Part shown: piece by piece, positions 23,066-31,490 of the stretch
Layout: the number at the start of each line of letters is the position of its first letter
How positions within the stretch are numbered: the stretch's first letter is position 1
Assembly (NCBI RefSeq): GCF_900102815.1
Contig: NZ_FNGF01000004.1
Coordinates: 186,001-250,000, forward strand
Direction: 5' to 3'
Length of the DNA stretch: 64,000 nucleotides
DNA from: Glycomyces sambucus
GTDB taxonomy: Bacteria; Actinomycetota; Actinomycetes; Mycobacteriales; Micromonosporaceae
Program-made: the position numbers and the translations under genes
The notes under the pieces: generated by a model
The model's database searches: none
Seen by the model: only the letters and a program-made list of their open reading frames with translations
Told to the model about the DNA's origin: nothing

Positions 23066-24247
23066 ATGAGAAAACGAACCGCCATCACCGCCGCGGTCGC
23101 CGCGGTCGGACTCGTCGGCGCACTCGCGGCCACGCAGGTCGCGAACGCCGGGACCGACCGCGACCGCGGCCCCGACACCGCGCTCCTGGAGGACCGCCTC
23201 GCGGACTTCGCCGCGCTCACCGACGGCTCGGTCCTCGTCGAGGTCCGCGACGGCCGCCACACCTGGCGCGAGGCCGAGGGCCCGCGGAGCCTGGACGAGG
23301 ACGCCCGCGACGCGCGGCCGGGCGACCGGGTCCGCATCGGCAGCGTCACCAAGTCGATGGTCGCCGCGGTCGTCCTCCAGCTCGAAGCCGAGGGCGAGGT
23401 CGACCTCGACGCCGCGATCGACGCGTACCTGCCGGGCCTGCTCCCCTACGACGAGCAGCCCACGGTCCGCCAGCTCCTCCAGCACACCGGCGGCGTCCCC
23501 GACTGGGTGCAGCTCGCGTACCCGGGCATGGAGGAGGGCGACCTCACCGAAGTCCGCGCGGGCCTGGGCGAGTACTACGAGCCCGAGGAGCTGGTGGCGA
23601 TCGCCGCCGCCGAGGACCCGCTGTTCCCCCCGGGCGAGGGCTGGGCGTACTCCAACACCGGGTACACGCTCCTGGGGCTGCTCGTCGAGGACCGCACCGG
23701 GCACAGCCTGCGGCACGAACTCCGCGAGCGGGTCTTCGAGCCGGTCGGCATGGACGACACGGAGCTGCCGCGGCCGGACACCGCGGGCGTCCGCGGCGCG
23801 CACTCGGTCCCGTACCTCACCACCGGCGACCCCGCCGACCCGTACTTCGACGCGACCGGGGCGTCCAACTCGCAGCTCTGGGCCTCCGGCGGCGTCGTCT
23901 CCACCGTGCGCGACGTGAACGACTTCTACGACGCGCTCACCGACGGCACCCTCGTCTCCGCGGATCAGCTCGCCGAGGCCACCGCCTTCACCGACACCGG
24001 CGCCGGGTTCCAGTACGGGCTCGGCCTCGGCGGGGTCGCGCTCGGCTGCCCCGAGGCGCCGGAGGAGGTCTTCCTCGGCCACGTGGGCGACGGCATGGGC
24101 CACCAGACCCAGACCTTCCACTCCTTCGACGGCGACCGCCAGATCACTATCTCCTGGAGCATCGACGACAAGCACGGCTACCACGACCCCGACGCGTTCG
24201 ACCAGGCGCTCTTCGGGCTCTTGAGCGCGGGGCTCTGCGAAGCCTGA
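23066..24247 (+). CDS. Secreted serine hydrolase, beta-lactamase/DD-peptidase fold
   Basis: 393 aa. A signal peptide (RKRT, then AAVAAVGLVGALAATQVANAG, cut near residue 29) directs export. The class C beta-lactamase/DD-carboxypeptidase motifs are Ser93-Val-Thr-Lys96, Tyr195-Ser-Asn and the late GHVGDG in place of KTG. Such proteins are mostly D-Ala-D-Ala carboxypeptidases or esterases acting on wall material, and true beta-lactamases are rare among them. Two cysteines (GCPEAP and the C-terminal GLCEA) may form a disulfide. It is a single gene convergent with the DUF2786 gene. Confidence 0.87.
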   Translation: MRKRTAITAAVAAVGLVGALAATQVANAGTDRDRGPDTALLEDRLADFAALTDGSVLVEVRDGRHTWREAEGPRSLDEDARDARPGDRVRIGSVTKSMVAAVVLQLEAEGEVDLDAAIDAYLPGLLPYDEQPTVRQLLQHTGGVPDWVQLAYPGMEEGDLTEVRAGLGEYYEPEELVAIAAAEDPLFPPGEGWAYSNTGYTLLGLLVEDRTGHSLRHELRERVFEPVGMDDTELPRPDTAGVRGAHSVPYLTTGDPADPYFDATGASNSQLWASGGVVSTVRDVNDFYDALTDGTLVSADQLAEATAFTDTGAGFQYGLGLGGVALGCPEAPEEVFLGHVGDGMGHQTQTFHSFDGDRQITISWSIDDKHGYHDPDAFDQALFGLLSAGLCEA

Positions 24248-24259
24248 GCGCGCGGTGCG

Positions 24260-24286
24260 GGGCCGCCTCCGGGTCGGGGGCGGCCC
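24260..24286. terminator. Bidirectional hairpin
   Basis: GGGCCGCC (24260-24267) pairs with GGCGGCCC (24279-24286), between convergent serine hydrolase and DUF2786 genes. Confidence 0.7.
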
Positions 24287-24287
24287 T

Positions 24288-25532
24288 TCAGCGCCGGGCG
24301 ATGGGCTCCTGGGCGCTGAGGCGGGCGGCGTCGGCCGCGGCGAGGCCGGCCACGTGGCCCTCGTAGTTGGTGATGCGCGTGGAGCGGCCGAACTTCAAGC
24401 GCGGGAACAGCTCCTCGGTGCGCGCGTCCACCCGCTGGTCGCGTTCGCGCATGACCGGGACGAGGTCGGTGCCGGTCTCCTCGGCCACCTCGCGGGCGGT
24501 GTCGTCGGCCGACTCGCGCAGGCGCTCGCCGATGCGCATCGCGAAGGAGGCCAGGAACGACTGCCGGAACGAGCGGGTCTGGGACTTGCCGCCGCGCTTG
24601 GCGGAGGCCGAACCGACCCGGGACATCGCGGAGGTCGCCTGGACCAGCAGCGAGTGGTACAGCAGCTCGACCGAGCGCAGGTCGGCCCGGTCGCCGATGA
24701 GCGTGGTGAACCCGCCGTCGGGCCAGTACACCGAGCGGCAGTGGTTGGCGTCGGCGATCTGCGCGATGAGCTCGGACTTGGGCTGCTCGTAGGGGCGCTC
24801 GACGACCACGCGCAGCGCCTCGGGCTCGCGCTTCGCCTCCCCGGACTCGGCGAGCAGGGCCTCGTTGATGCTGTGGCGGGCGATGAGCTCCTGGGCCTTG
24901 GCGGTGAACGCCTCGGCCTCGGCGTCGGAGTCGGTGGACTCGGCCTTCGCCAGGAGCGCGCGGATCTTCTGGTACTCGCGGGAGGACTCGGCGACGCCGA
25001 GCGCGTGCGCGATCAACGGCGTGCCGGGCAGGGGCTCGACGCGCGGGATCTTCGGGAGGGCGCCGATGAACTCGAGGGCTTCGAGGACGGCCGCCCACAG
25101 GACGATCCGGTCCCAGCGGCCCTCCCCGGCGGCCGCCTCGGCGACCCCGGCGAACTGGACGGCGGCGGCCAGCTCCTCGCGGTGGACGTTCCAGCGGTCG
25201 CTCAACTGCGACTCGCTGTAGCGCCGGAGCTGGCCGCGCATCATGACGGCGCCGGCCCTGGCCGCCTCGGGGGTGAGGGACTTGCGCAGGGCGCTGGTGA
25301 CCTCGCGGGGCATCCAGCCCCACTCCCAGGAGCGGAGGACGGCGTCGTCGCCGAGTTCGTCGAAGACGCGGGCGAGCGCGGCGGGCCAGCCGGGCTCGTC
25401 GGAGGCGCCTTCGAGGGCGGAGGCGGCGTCGACCCAGTCGGTGCGGACGCTGCGGGCGCGCTGGAGGACGCCGAGCACGGCGTGCCGTGCGCGGCCTTCG
25501 GGCGGCAGCCCGCCGAGTTCGTCCTGTTCCAC
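24288..25532 (-). CDS. DUF2786-domain protein
   Basis: 414 aa from GTG at 25532. The recognisable part is the DUF2786 helical motif near the middle (KIRALLAKAESTD, then AFTAKAQELIARHSI). An N-terminal helical region precedes it, and a C-terminal region of about 180 residues contains conserved-looking pairs such as NHCRSVYW and SFLASFAMRIGERL. The family is common in actinobacteria and phages and its function is not established. No signal peptide. The gene follows the TRAP-like permease block by 50 bp but need not be part of it. Confidence 0.8.
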   Translation of the reverse strand: MEQDELGGLPPEGRARHAVLGVLQRARSVRTDWVDAASALEGASDEPGWPAALARVFDELGDDAVLRSWEWGWMPREVTSALRKSLTPEAARAGAVMMRGQLRRYSESQLSDRWNVHREELAAAVQFAGVAEAAAGEGRWDRIVLWAAVLEALEFIGALPKIPRVEPLPGTPLIAHALGVAESSREYQKIRALLAKAESTDSDAEAEAFTAKAQELIARHSINEALLAESGEAKREPEALRVVVERPYEQPKSELIAQIADANHCRSVYWPDGGFTTLIGDRADLRSVELLYHSLLVQATSAMSRVGSASAKRGGKSQTRSFRQSFLASFAMRIGERLRESADDTAREVAEETGTDLVPVMRERDQRVDARTEELFPRLKFGRSTRITNYEGHVAGLAAADAARLSAQEPIARR

Positions 25533-25582
25533 CGGTCCCCCGAACGTCGCGAGCGCGAAAGGGCCGAGTCTACCTGCGGGTC

Positions 25583-25837
25583 TCAGGCTTCGTCGGTGTC
25601 GATGTCGTCGCGGGTGACGTCGGCCCTGCCCTCCTCGGTGTACATGCGCAGGAACGCGAAGATCCCGGCGAGTCCGGCGATGACGCAGACGGGCGCGAAG
25701 AGGGTGGTGCCGCCGAAGATCACCGTGTCGGCGTCGCCGATCGCGATGCCGATCACCTGGGTGAAGGTGACGACGAAGCCCCCGAGGACGAGGACGACGA
25801 TGCAGATCCGCGACGCGGCGGAGAGCAGGCTGCTCAT
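25583..25837 (-). CDS. Small two-helix membrane protein
   Basis: 84 aa with two hydrophobic segments (ICIVVLVLGGFVVTFTQVIG and LFAPVCVIAGLAGIFAFLRM) and an acidic C-terminal tail. AGGAGA precedes the ATG. It begins 25 bp after the TRAP-like permease stop, so it is very likely co-transcribed and may be a small partner subunit. It is too short to be a normal four-helix DctQ subunit. Confidence 0.65.
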   Translation of the reverse strand: MSSLLSAASRICIVVLVLGGFVVTFTQVIGIAIGDADTVIFGGTTLFAPVCVIAGLAGIFAFLRMYTEEGRADVTRDDIDTDEA

Positions 25838-25862
25838 GGGTCGGTTCTCCTGACTTTCCGGC

Positions 25863-27215
25863 TCACGGGACCCAGGCGATGCCGACGGCCATGAGGACGC
25901 CGAGCACGAACGTGGGGATGAGGTAGTAGGCGATCACGGGCTTGAAGGTCTTGACCGGGTTGACGTCGGCGATGCCGGCCGCGACGTAGAGCGGCGCGGC
26001 CCCCGGCGGCGAGGCGCTTTCGGAGGCGGCCCAGACCAGGACCGAGGCGTACGCGGCGACGGGAGCGACCCCGACCGCGGTGAGCGCGGCGTAGCCGACG
26101 CCGCCGACGGCCGCGATGGTGCCGGTGGTGCTCAGCGGCCCGGCGATGACGATGATGAGCGCGCCGACGACGATCGCGGCGACGACGGTGGGGACCCCGC
26201 CGAGCCGTTCGAGGATCGGGGCGAGCTGCTCCCCCAGGCCGAGCTCCGAGATGACCTCGGAGGCGGAGAACGCGGCGATCATGGTGACCGCGACCAGGCC
26301 GAGCTTGGGGCTGACGTCGCCGAGGAAGTCCCACCACGCGCGGGTCGTCTTCGGCAGGAGCCTGCGTCCGACGATGAGGCCGGGGATGAGCATGGCGACC
26401 GGGAGCCAGAAGAGCACCGGGATGGTGTCGGCGGCCTCGGTACCGATGCGGGCGGTGACGGCCTCGCCGGAGGAGCCGTTCGTGGCGAGGATGGGCACGG
26501 CAATGGCGAGGAGCACGATGAACGACGACCAGCCCGCTTTCGCGGTGCGCCGCAGCGGCTGGAGGTCGGCGGGGTCCATGGCGCCGACGCCGCGTTTGCG
26601 GATCATCACGTACGCGGCGATGACGCGGGAGGCGAGGAACCACAGGGCGGCGATGAACATGGTCAGGATGACGTCGTTCGAGGAGAGGTCGCCGACGACC
26701 GTGGGGAAGGCCAGGAGCAGGAAGAACGCACCACTGAAGGGGAAGACCGCGCCGATGCCGGCGTTGCCGCCGAGGACGGTGGCGGCGGTCTCGCCGCTGG
26801 CGTTGGAGCGCTTGATCCACGGGATCGTGATCGAGCCGACCGTGGCGGCGGTGGCCGCGCCGTTGTGGGCGACCGCGCCGAACAGGGCCGAGCCGAGGGT
26901 CGCGGCGTAGATCGAGCCGCCGCGGAAGCGGCCGATCATGGAGCTGAGGACGTCGACGATGCGCTGGACGACGCCGACGCGGACCAGGAGCTCGCCGACG
27001 ATGACGAACGCGAGGGCCGCGTAGGTGACCTCGTTCATGAGCCCGGAGAGCAGGCCGGTCCACAGGGCGGGGAGGAAGTCGGCGCCGGCGAACAGGGCGC
27101 TCACGACGAACCCGGCGGTCATGGACTCGCCGATGTTGCGCTTGAGGACCACGTTCCACACGACGATGGTGCCGATGAAGGCGGCGAGGGCGATGACCGC
27201 GATGTAGTCGCTCAC
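25863..27215 (-). CDS. TRAP-like large permease (DctM family)
   Basis: 450 aa from GTG at 27215 with about 12 or more hydrophobic segments. The DctM pattern is seen in RGGSIYAATLGSALFGAVA, ATVGSITIPWIKRS and the C-terminal SPPGAAPLYVAAGIADVNP. TRAP transporters take up organic and sugar acids by ion gradient. The start is inferred from GTGA overlap with the stop of a 20-codon leader frame; an alternative start upstream in the same frame has no ribosome site. No normal DctP binding protein or DctQ subunit lies beside it. Its upstream site matches one before the tetronate operon, suggesting that it imports that substrate. Confidence 0.78.
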   Translation of the reverse strand: MSDYIAVIALAAFIGTIVVWNVVLKRNIGESMTAGFVVSALFAGADFLPALWTGLLSGLMNEVTYAALAFVIVGELLVRVGVVQRIVDVLSSMIGRFRGGSIYAATLGSALFGAVAHNGAATAATVGSITIPWIKRSNASGETAATVLGGNAGIGAVFPFSGAFFLLLAFPTVVGDLSSNDVILTMFIAALWFLASRVIAAYVMIRKRGVGAMDPADLQPLRRTAKAGWSSFIVLLAIAVPILATNGSSGEAVTARIGTEAADTIPVLFWLPVAMLIPGLIVGRRLLPKTTRAWWDFLGDVSPKLGLVAVTMIAAFSASEVISELGLGEQLAPILERLGGVPTVVAAIVVGALIIVIAGPLSTTGTIAAVGGVGYAALTAVGVAPVAAYASVLVWAASESASPPGAAPLYVAAGIADVNPVKTFKPVIAYYLIPTFVLGVLMAVGIAWVP

Positions 27216-27274
27216 GAGGCGGCTCGCGGGGCGGGCGGGCCCGGGTCGGACCGAGGGGTACGGGGACGGGACAT
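27212..27274 (-). CDS. 20-residue leader peptide coupled to the permease gene
   Basis: ATG at 27274 has a strong GTGGAGG ribosome site 7 nt upstream and reads MSRPRTPRSDPGPPAPRAAS before TGA. The TGA overlaps the permease GTG as GTGA, so the permease, which has no ribosome site of its own, would be translated by re-initiation. A leader with four Pro-rich or Arg-rich clusters could modulate expression. The alternative is a frameshift that hides the true N-terminus of the permease. Confidence 0.5.
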   Translation of the reverse strand: MSRPRTPRSDPGPPAPRAAS

Positions 27275-27322
27275 GGTCTGGCCTCCACTTTGAAACCGGA
27301 TTGGGCTGTTGCCCGATCGACA

Positions 27323-27354
27323 ATACTATAGTTTGAATCAAGATCAAACAGTAT
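27323..27354. promoter_or_regulatory. Probable GntR operator upstream of the permease
   Basis: ATACTATAGTTTGA (27323-27336) faces TCAAACAGTAT (27344-27354) as an imperfect inverted repeat; GTTTGA/TCAAAC is the exact core. The left half carries ACTATAGT, which recurs before the tetronate operon. Confidence 0.6.
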
Positions 27355-27405
27355 CGAGCCCTGAATTCCAGCGCGTCGTCCTCCGGGATGCACGCACGCC
27401 GAAAC

Positions 27406-27431
27406 CCGGCCCGTCGCGGTGGACGGGCCGG
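27406..27431 (-). terminator. Hairpin after the GntR gene
   Basis: CCGGCCCGTC (27406-27415) pairs perfectly with GACGGGCCGG (27422-27431) over a 6-nt loop, just beyond the GntR stop. Confidence 0.8.
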
Positions 27432-27456
27432 TGAGGCGGTGCGGAGGAGTGCGGAA

Positions 27457-28122
27457 CTAGGCGAGGACGCGGAGCTTGGCGCCCTCGATGTGGCCCTTCA
27501 TGAGTGCGGCCGCGCGCTCGGCGTCGCGGGCGAGGAGCGCGTCGAGGATGAGGCGGTGCTCGCGGGCGGCGTCGCCGACCCCGGTGCGCCCGCGCTTGGT
27601 GAACAGGCGGAACCGCTGCATCTGGCCGTCGAGGGAGTGGAGCGCCTGCTCCAGGAACGGGTTGTCGCTCTGAGCGGCGATGAGCCGGTGAAAGGCGTCG
27701 TCGGAGGTCCAGTAGTGCCGGAAGCCCTCGGGGTCCTCGTCGGCGTGCGGGACGGTGGCGTCGAGGTCGTCCACGGTGGCGCGCAGCTCGTCCAGGAACT
27801 CGGGGGTGGTGCGCAGGCCCGCCTGGAGCGCCAGCTCGGGCTCGATCACCATGCGCGCCTCCATGAGCTTGGCGACCTCGCGGTCGGTGAGGGCGTCGGC
27901 GACCTGGTAGCCCTTGAGCGCTTCGCGGCGCACGAGGCCGGTGTGCTCCAGCCGTGCGAGTGCTTCGCGCAGCGGGGTCTGGGAGACCTCGAGTTCGCGG
28001 GAGAGGGCGCCGATGTTCAGCGGCTCGCCCGCGGTGCGCCGGCCGTCGAGGAGCTGCTGGAGGAGCACCCCGTACATCCGGTCCGCCACCGGTTCGCGGG
28101 TCGACCGCCTGCTCGTGACCAC
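27457..28122 (-). CDS. GntR-family regulator, FadR/FCD subgroup
   Basis: 221 aa from GTG at 28122, preferred because AAGGAG lies 7 nt upstream; an ATG 39 nt earlier has no such site. The N-terminal winged helix is clear (YGVLLQQLLDGRRTAG, LSRELEVSQTPLREALARLEHTGLV). The all-helical FCD effector domain follows, with the metal-ligand pattern DDAFHRLI, EHRLILDAL and KGHIEGA. FCD regulators usually respond to organic or sugar acids, fitting its place between the TRAP-like permease and the tetronate operon, and it probably represses both through the ACTATAGT sites. Confidence 0.9.
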   Translation of the reverse strand: MVTSRRSTREPVADRMYGVLLQQLLDGRRTAGEPLNIGALSRELEVSQTPLREALARLEHTGLVRREALKGYQVADALTDREVAKLMEARMVIEPELALQAGLRTTPEFLDELRATVDDLDATVPHADEDPEGFRHYWTSDDAFHRLIAAQSDNPFLEQALHSLDGQMQRFRLFTKRGRTGVGDAAREHRLILDALLARDAERAAALMKGHIEGAKLRVLA

Positions 28123-28206
28123 TGGAACGCTCCTTCTCCTTCGGACCCCCGATTCTGCCATACAGGATCGGGCCGGATTCGATACCAGTGGCGGCGATCC
28201 CCGAGC

Positions 28207-28231
28207 GCGGAGGCCGCCGGGCGGCCTCCGC
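28207..28231 (-). terminator. Hairpin after the tetronate operon
   Basis: GCGGAGGCCG and CGGCCTCCGC arms within 28207-28231 form a near-perfect stem with a very short loop, directly after the last gene of the operon. Confidence 0.75.
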
Positions 28232-28237
28232 GGCGCG

Positions 28238-28930
28238 CTACGCGACGGGTTCGAGGTTGGTCTGCCCGTAGGCCGCGGCGGCGGTCGGGCCGGTCAGGTA
28301 CCGCACGAGCGCTTGGGCCGCTTCGGAGGCGGGGCCGGCGCTGAGGGTCGCGGAGAACTCGGTGTAGTGCTGGACCTCGGGCGGGAACGGGCCGACGATC
28401 TTGGCCGCGGGCACGAAGAGCAGTTCGCTCAGCTGCTGGATCGCGATGTCGGCGCGCCCGTCCACGACGGCTTCGGCGATGAAGCCCTTCTCGATGATCG
28501 TGGCGCGCTGGTTGAGGCGGTCGGCGATGCCGAGGTCCTCGATGAGCTGCGCGAAGTAGATGCCGCTGGCGCCGGTGACGGAGTAGGCGACGCTGCGGGC
28601 GTCCAGGAGCGCCTGCACGAACGCGTCCTTGGTGGCGATGTCGGGCTCGGGCGCGTCCGAGGTGACGGCGAGGCCGATGCCGCTGCGCGCGATGGGGGTG
28701 CGGGAGGCGAGGTCCACGATGCCGCGCTCGGCGAGCGGGTCGAAGGAGCCGGTCACCCCGATCATGACGTCGAAGGTCTCGCCCGCGTCGATGCGGCGCA
28801 CGAGCTGCACGGTCGGGTCGAACACGGTGGTGACCTCGATGCCGGTCTCGGCGGTGAACGCGGCGAGGACGACGTCGTCGAGGGCCTTGCGGACGGCGAG
28901 GGTGGAGAACAGCGTGATGGGGCCGGACAT
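28238..28930 (-). CDS. Type 2 periplasmic-binding-fold protein without signal peptide
   Basis: 230 aa beginning MSGPITLFSTLAVRKALDDV. It has the ModA-like two-lobe fold (GIEVTTVFDPTVQLVRRI, GETFDVMIGVTG, GRADIAIQQLSEL). There is no signal peptide or lipobox, and AAGGAAA sits at the proper distance before this ATG, so the start is not misplaced. It is probably cytoplasmic, perhaps a ligand sensor or carrier for a sugar acid rather than a transporter component. It ends the tetronate operon, 42 bp after the OtnC-like gene. Confidence 0.75.
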   Translation of the reverse strand: MSGPITLFSTLAVRKALDDVVLAAFTAETGIEVTTVFDPTVQLVRRIDAGETFDVMIGVTGSFDPLAERGIVDLASRTPIARSGIGLAVTSDAPEPDIATKDAFVQALLDARSVAYSVTGASGIYFAQLIEDLGIADRLNQRATIIEKGFIAEAVVDGRADIAIQQLSELLFVPAAKIVGPFPPEVQHYTEFSATLSAGPASEAAQALVRYLTGPTAAAAYGQTNLEPVA

Positions 28931-28972
28931 GGCGGTTTCCTTCGGTCGGTTGGTGATCGGGAACGGCTGGGA

Positions 28973-29596
28973 CTAGGACGGGCGCAAGGCGGCGGCCTGC
29001 GCGGCGGTGAGTGGCCGGGTCGGGGAGCCGCGCAGGAGCAGGTGGAGTTTCGCGGTCTCCTCCAGTTCCTCGACGGCTTCGACGGCCGCGGCGAGGCTGC
29101 GGCCGGAGACGACCGGGCCGTGGTTGCTGAGCAGCATCGCGTGGTGCCCGCGGGCGGTGGCCTCGGCGAGCGCTTCGAGCGAGGCGTCGCCGGGCGCGTG
29201 GTACGGCAGCAGCGGCAGGCGCCCGATCCGCATGGCGTAGTAGGCGGTCAGCGGCGGCAGCGCGTCGTCGGGATCGAGCCCGTCCAGGCACGAGACGGCG
29301 GCGGCGTATGTCGAGTGCGTGTGCACGACCGCGCCGTCACCGGGCCGGGCGCGGAGCACGGCCGCGTGCAGGAACGCCTCTTTGGACGGCCGCGGGCCGT
29401 CGAGGTGCGCGCCGTCGGCGCCGATGAGCGAGAGGTCGGCGGCGGTGACGGTGCCGAGGCTGGAGCCGGTGGGTGTGATGAGGATGCCGTCGGCGGTGCG
29501 TACCGAGAGGTTCCCGGTGCTGCCGTGGGTGAGTCCGCGGCCGAACAGGGAGCGCGCGGCGGCGACGATCTGGTCTGCGGCGGTGTCGGTGGTCAT
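28973..29596 (-). CDS. otnC: Class II aldolase, 3-oxo-tetronate 4-phosphate decarboxylase-like (OtnC)
   Basis: 207 aa from ATG at 29596 (ATGA overlap with the kinase stop). Class II aldolase/adducin fold with zinc ligands in VVHTHSTYAAA and SNHGPVV, and the GNLSVR phosphate loop near residue 29. OtnC enzymes decarboxylate 3-oxo-tetronate 4-phosphate to dihydroxyacetone phosphate, the last step of C4 sugar-acid breakdown. A ribulose- or fuculose-phosphate aldolase would look similar, but the adjacent OtnK and OtnI genes support the OtnC call. Confidence 0.85.
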   Translation of the reverse strand: MTTDTAADQIVAAARSLFGRGLTHGSTGNLSVRTADGILITPTGSSLGTVTAADLSLIGADGAHLDGPRPSKEAFLHAAVLRARPGDGAVVHTHSTYAAAVSCLDGLDPDDALPPLTAYYAMRIGRLPLLPYHAPGDASLEALAEATARGHHAMLLSNHGPVVSGRSLAAAVEAVEELEETAKLHLLLRGSPTRPLTAAQAAALRPS

Positions 29597-30831
29597 CGCG
29601 CCTCCGAGGCGGTGAGCAGGAGGTCCGGTTCGCCGAAGTTCCCGGACTTGAGCAGCACGTCGAGGCCCCGGCCGGTGTGGATCCAGGGCACGCCCCGGGC
29701 GGCCTCGGCGCCGATCACGCCGCCGTCGACGCCGAGCGCGGCGACGATCGCCCCGGAGGTCTCGCCTCCGGCGCACACGAAGCGGGTGACGCCCCTGTCC
29801 TTGAGGCCCAGGGCGACGCGCGCGATGGCGGCTTCGAGGACCTGCGCGGAGCGCTCGGTGCCGAGGGCGTCCTGGACGGCGGCGAGGTCGCCCGGCGGCA
29901 GGGAGGAGTAGACGAGCGGCGCGGGGCCGGGCGCGAGCGCGTCGTACCAGGAGAGGGCGGTCGCGGCCAGCGCGTCGGGGTCCGGGGAGGCGAGCGCGTC
30001 GAGCCGGTGGGCGGGGCGCCCGGCGCGTTGCAGGTGCGCGATCTGTTCGAGGGTGCGCGCCGAGCAGCTTCCGGCGAGGACGGCGGCGGGGCCGCCGGGG
30101 GGTTCGGGGTGTGCGTCGGCGGCGGTGCCGCGGCGTTCGGCGGCGACGGCGGCGAGGGCTCCGGCGAGGCCGGCGCCGCCGCCGGTGAGCGGTTCGTCGG
30201 CGACGGCCCGGGCGACGGCGAGCAGGTCGGCGTCGGTGAGGGCGTCGGGGAACAGGTAGCGGGAAGTCCGGCGTGCCTTGGTGATCGCGGCGGCGATCGC
30301 TGCGGTGCCTTCGCGGACGACGGCGTAGGGGACGGCGGCGCTGCCTGGGGCGGCGGTCTGGGCGTCCATGAGGCGCGGCAGGTTCGCGTCGCGCATGGGG
30401 GTGAGCGGGTGGTCGCGCATGGGCGAGTCGGAGAGGAGCCGGTCGTGGACGAACAGGTGCCCTTGGTAGGCGGTGCGGCCGTGCTCGGGCGAGGCCGGGG
30501 TGTGGACCACGGCGTCGGTGCCGGTGAAGGCGGTGAGCGCGTCGAGGACGGGGCCGATGTTGCCTTGGGAGGTGGAGTCGAAGGTGGAGCAGTACTTGAA
30601 GTAGAGCCGGTCGGCGCCCGCGGCGCGCAGGCGCGCGGCGGCGGCGAGGCTGTCGGCGACGGCGTCGTCGGCGGGGGCGGTCCGGGTCTTGAGCGCGATG
30701 ACGACGGCGTCGAGGTCCGGGTCGACGGCCTCTGGGAGTCCGAAGTAGACGGCGGTGCGGAGTCCCTGGCGGCGGAAGGCGACGGCGGCGTCGGTGCCGC
30801 CGGTGACGTCGTCGGCGATGGCGCCGATCAT
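29593..30831 (-). CDS. otnK: Four-carbon acid sugar kinase, 3-oxo-tetronate kinase (OtnK, DUF1537)
   Basis: 412 aa. The N-terminal domain begins MIGAIADDVTGGTDAA, the DUF1537 signature, and contains YFKYCSTFDST, which binds the sugar acid. The C-terminal nucleotide-binding domain has the ETSGAIVAALGV stretch and GVPW. It phosphorylates 3-oxo-tetronate at C4 with ATP in the cytoplasm. Both ends overlap neighbours by ATGA. Family assignment is firm; whether the stereoisomer is threonate or erythronate cannot be read from sequence. Confidence 0.9.
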   Translation of the reverse strand: MIGAIADDVTGGTDAAVAFRRQGLRTAVYFGLPEAVDPDLDAVVIALKTRTAPADDAVADSLAAAARLRAAGADRLYFKYCSTFDSTSQGNIGPVLDALTAFTGTDAVVHTPASPEHGRTAYQGHLFVHDRLLSDSPMRDHPLTPMRDANLPRLMDAQTAAPGSAAVPYAVVREGTAAIAAAITKARRTSRYLFPDALTDADLLAVARAVADEPLTGGGAGLAGALAAVAAERRGTAADAHPEPPGGPAAVLAGSCSARTLEQIAHLQRAGRPAHRLDALASPDPDALAATALSWYDALAPGPAPLVYSSLPPGDLAAVQDALGTERSAQVLEAAIARVALGLKDRGVTRFVCAGGETSGAIVAALGVDGGVIGAEAARGVPWIHTGRGLDVLLKSGNFGEPDLLLTASEAR

Positions 30832-31490
30832 GACCCCTCCTCGGTGAGGAGGCGGCGCAGGGCGGCGGCGGCGCTGGCGGGGCCGGAGACGACCGGGAGG
30901 CCGATGGCCGCGCTGAGCCGGTCCCCCGCGGGGGCGAGGGAGTACTGGGCGAGGAAGACCGCGTCCACGTCGGCGGCGAGGGGGCGGCAGGCGTCGGTCA
31001 GGGCGCTGACGAGTCCGTCGTGGTCGCCGGCCTTGGTGGCGGTCATGGCGGCGGGGACGGCGACGCCGGTGACCTCGGTGGCATCGCCGAGGGCGGCGGT
31101 GAGGCGGGCGGCGGAGTCGTCCTTGGCGGTGTCGAAGGAGGCGACGACGAGGACGCGGCGGTAGCCGGCGGCGGCGATGTCGGCGACGGCGTCCTCGTCG
31201 GGGGCGAGGACGGGCTTGTCGGCGGTGAAGGCTTGGGCCACTTGGCCGTAGAGGGAGCAGGTGAGCAGGACGCCGTCGGCGCCGCCGGCGAGGGCGAGGG
31301 TGATGAGGCGGTTCATGCGCTCGCGCAGGTCGTCGTCGAGGCCGCCGCGGGCGTCGGCGTCGGTGAGGAGGCGGTCGTCGAGGAGGTTCCACACCTCGGC
31401 CTGCGGGAACACCTTGGCGAGGGCGTCCTGGGCGGGCGGGATGGAGGCGGGGACGGCGTTGATGAGGGCGATCCTCGGTGCGGTGCTCAT
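30828..31490 (-). CDS. Aspartate/glutamate racemase-like protein
   Basis: 220 aa from ATG at 31490 (ATGA overlap with the isomerase stop). The fold of the Asp/Glu/hydantoin racemase superfamily is suggested by IALINAVPASIPPA at the N-terminus, a cysteine in VLLTCSLYGQVAQAF and the AAGYRRVLVVASFDTA repeat of the first domain. The usual second catalytic Cys is not evident; FLAQYSLAP stands where it is expected. In a sugar-acid operon it may epimerise or isomerise the substrate, or be non-catalytic. Such a protein is not part of the described Otn pathways. Confidence 0.75.
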   Translation of the reverse strand: MSTAPRIALINAVPASIPPAQDALAKVFPQAEVWNLLDDRLLTDADARGGLDDDLRERMNRLITLALAGGADGVLLTCSLYGQVAQAFTADKPVLAPDEDAVADIAAAGYRRVLVVASFDTAKDDSAARLTAALGDATEVTGVAVPAAMTATKAGDHDGLVSALTDACRPLAADVDAVFLAQYSLAPAGDRLSAAIGLPVVSGPASAAAALRRLLTEEGS

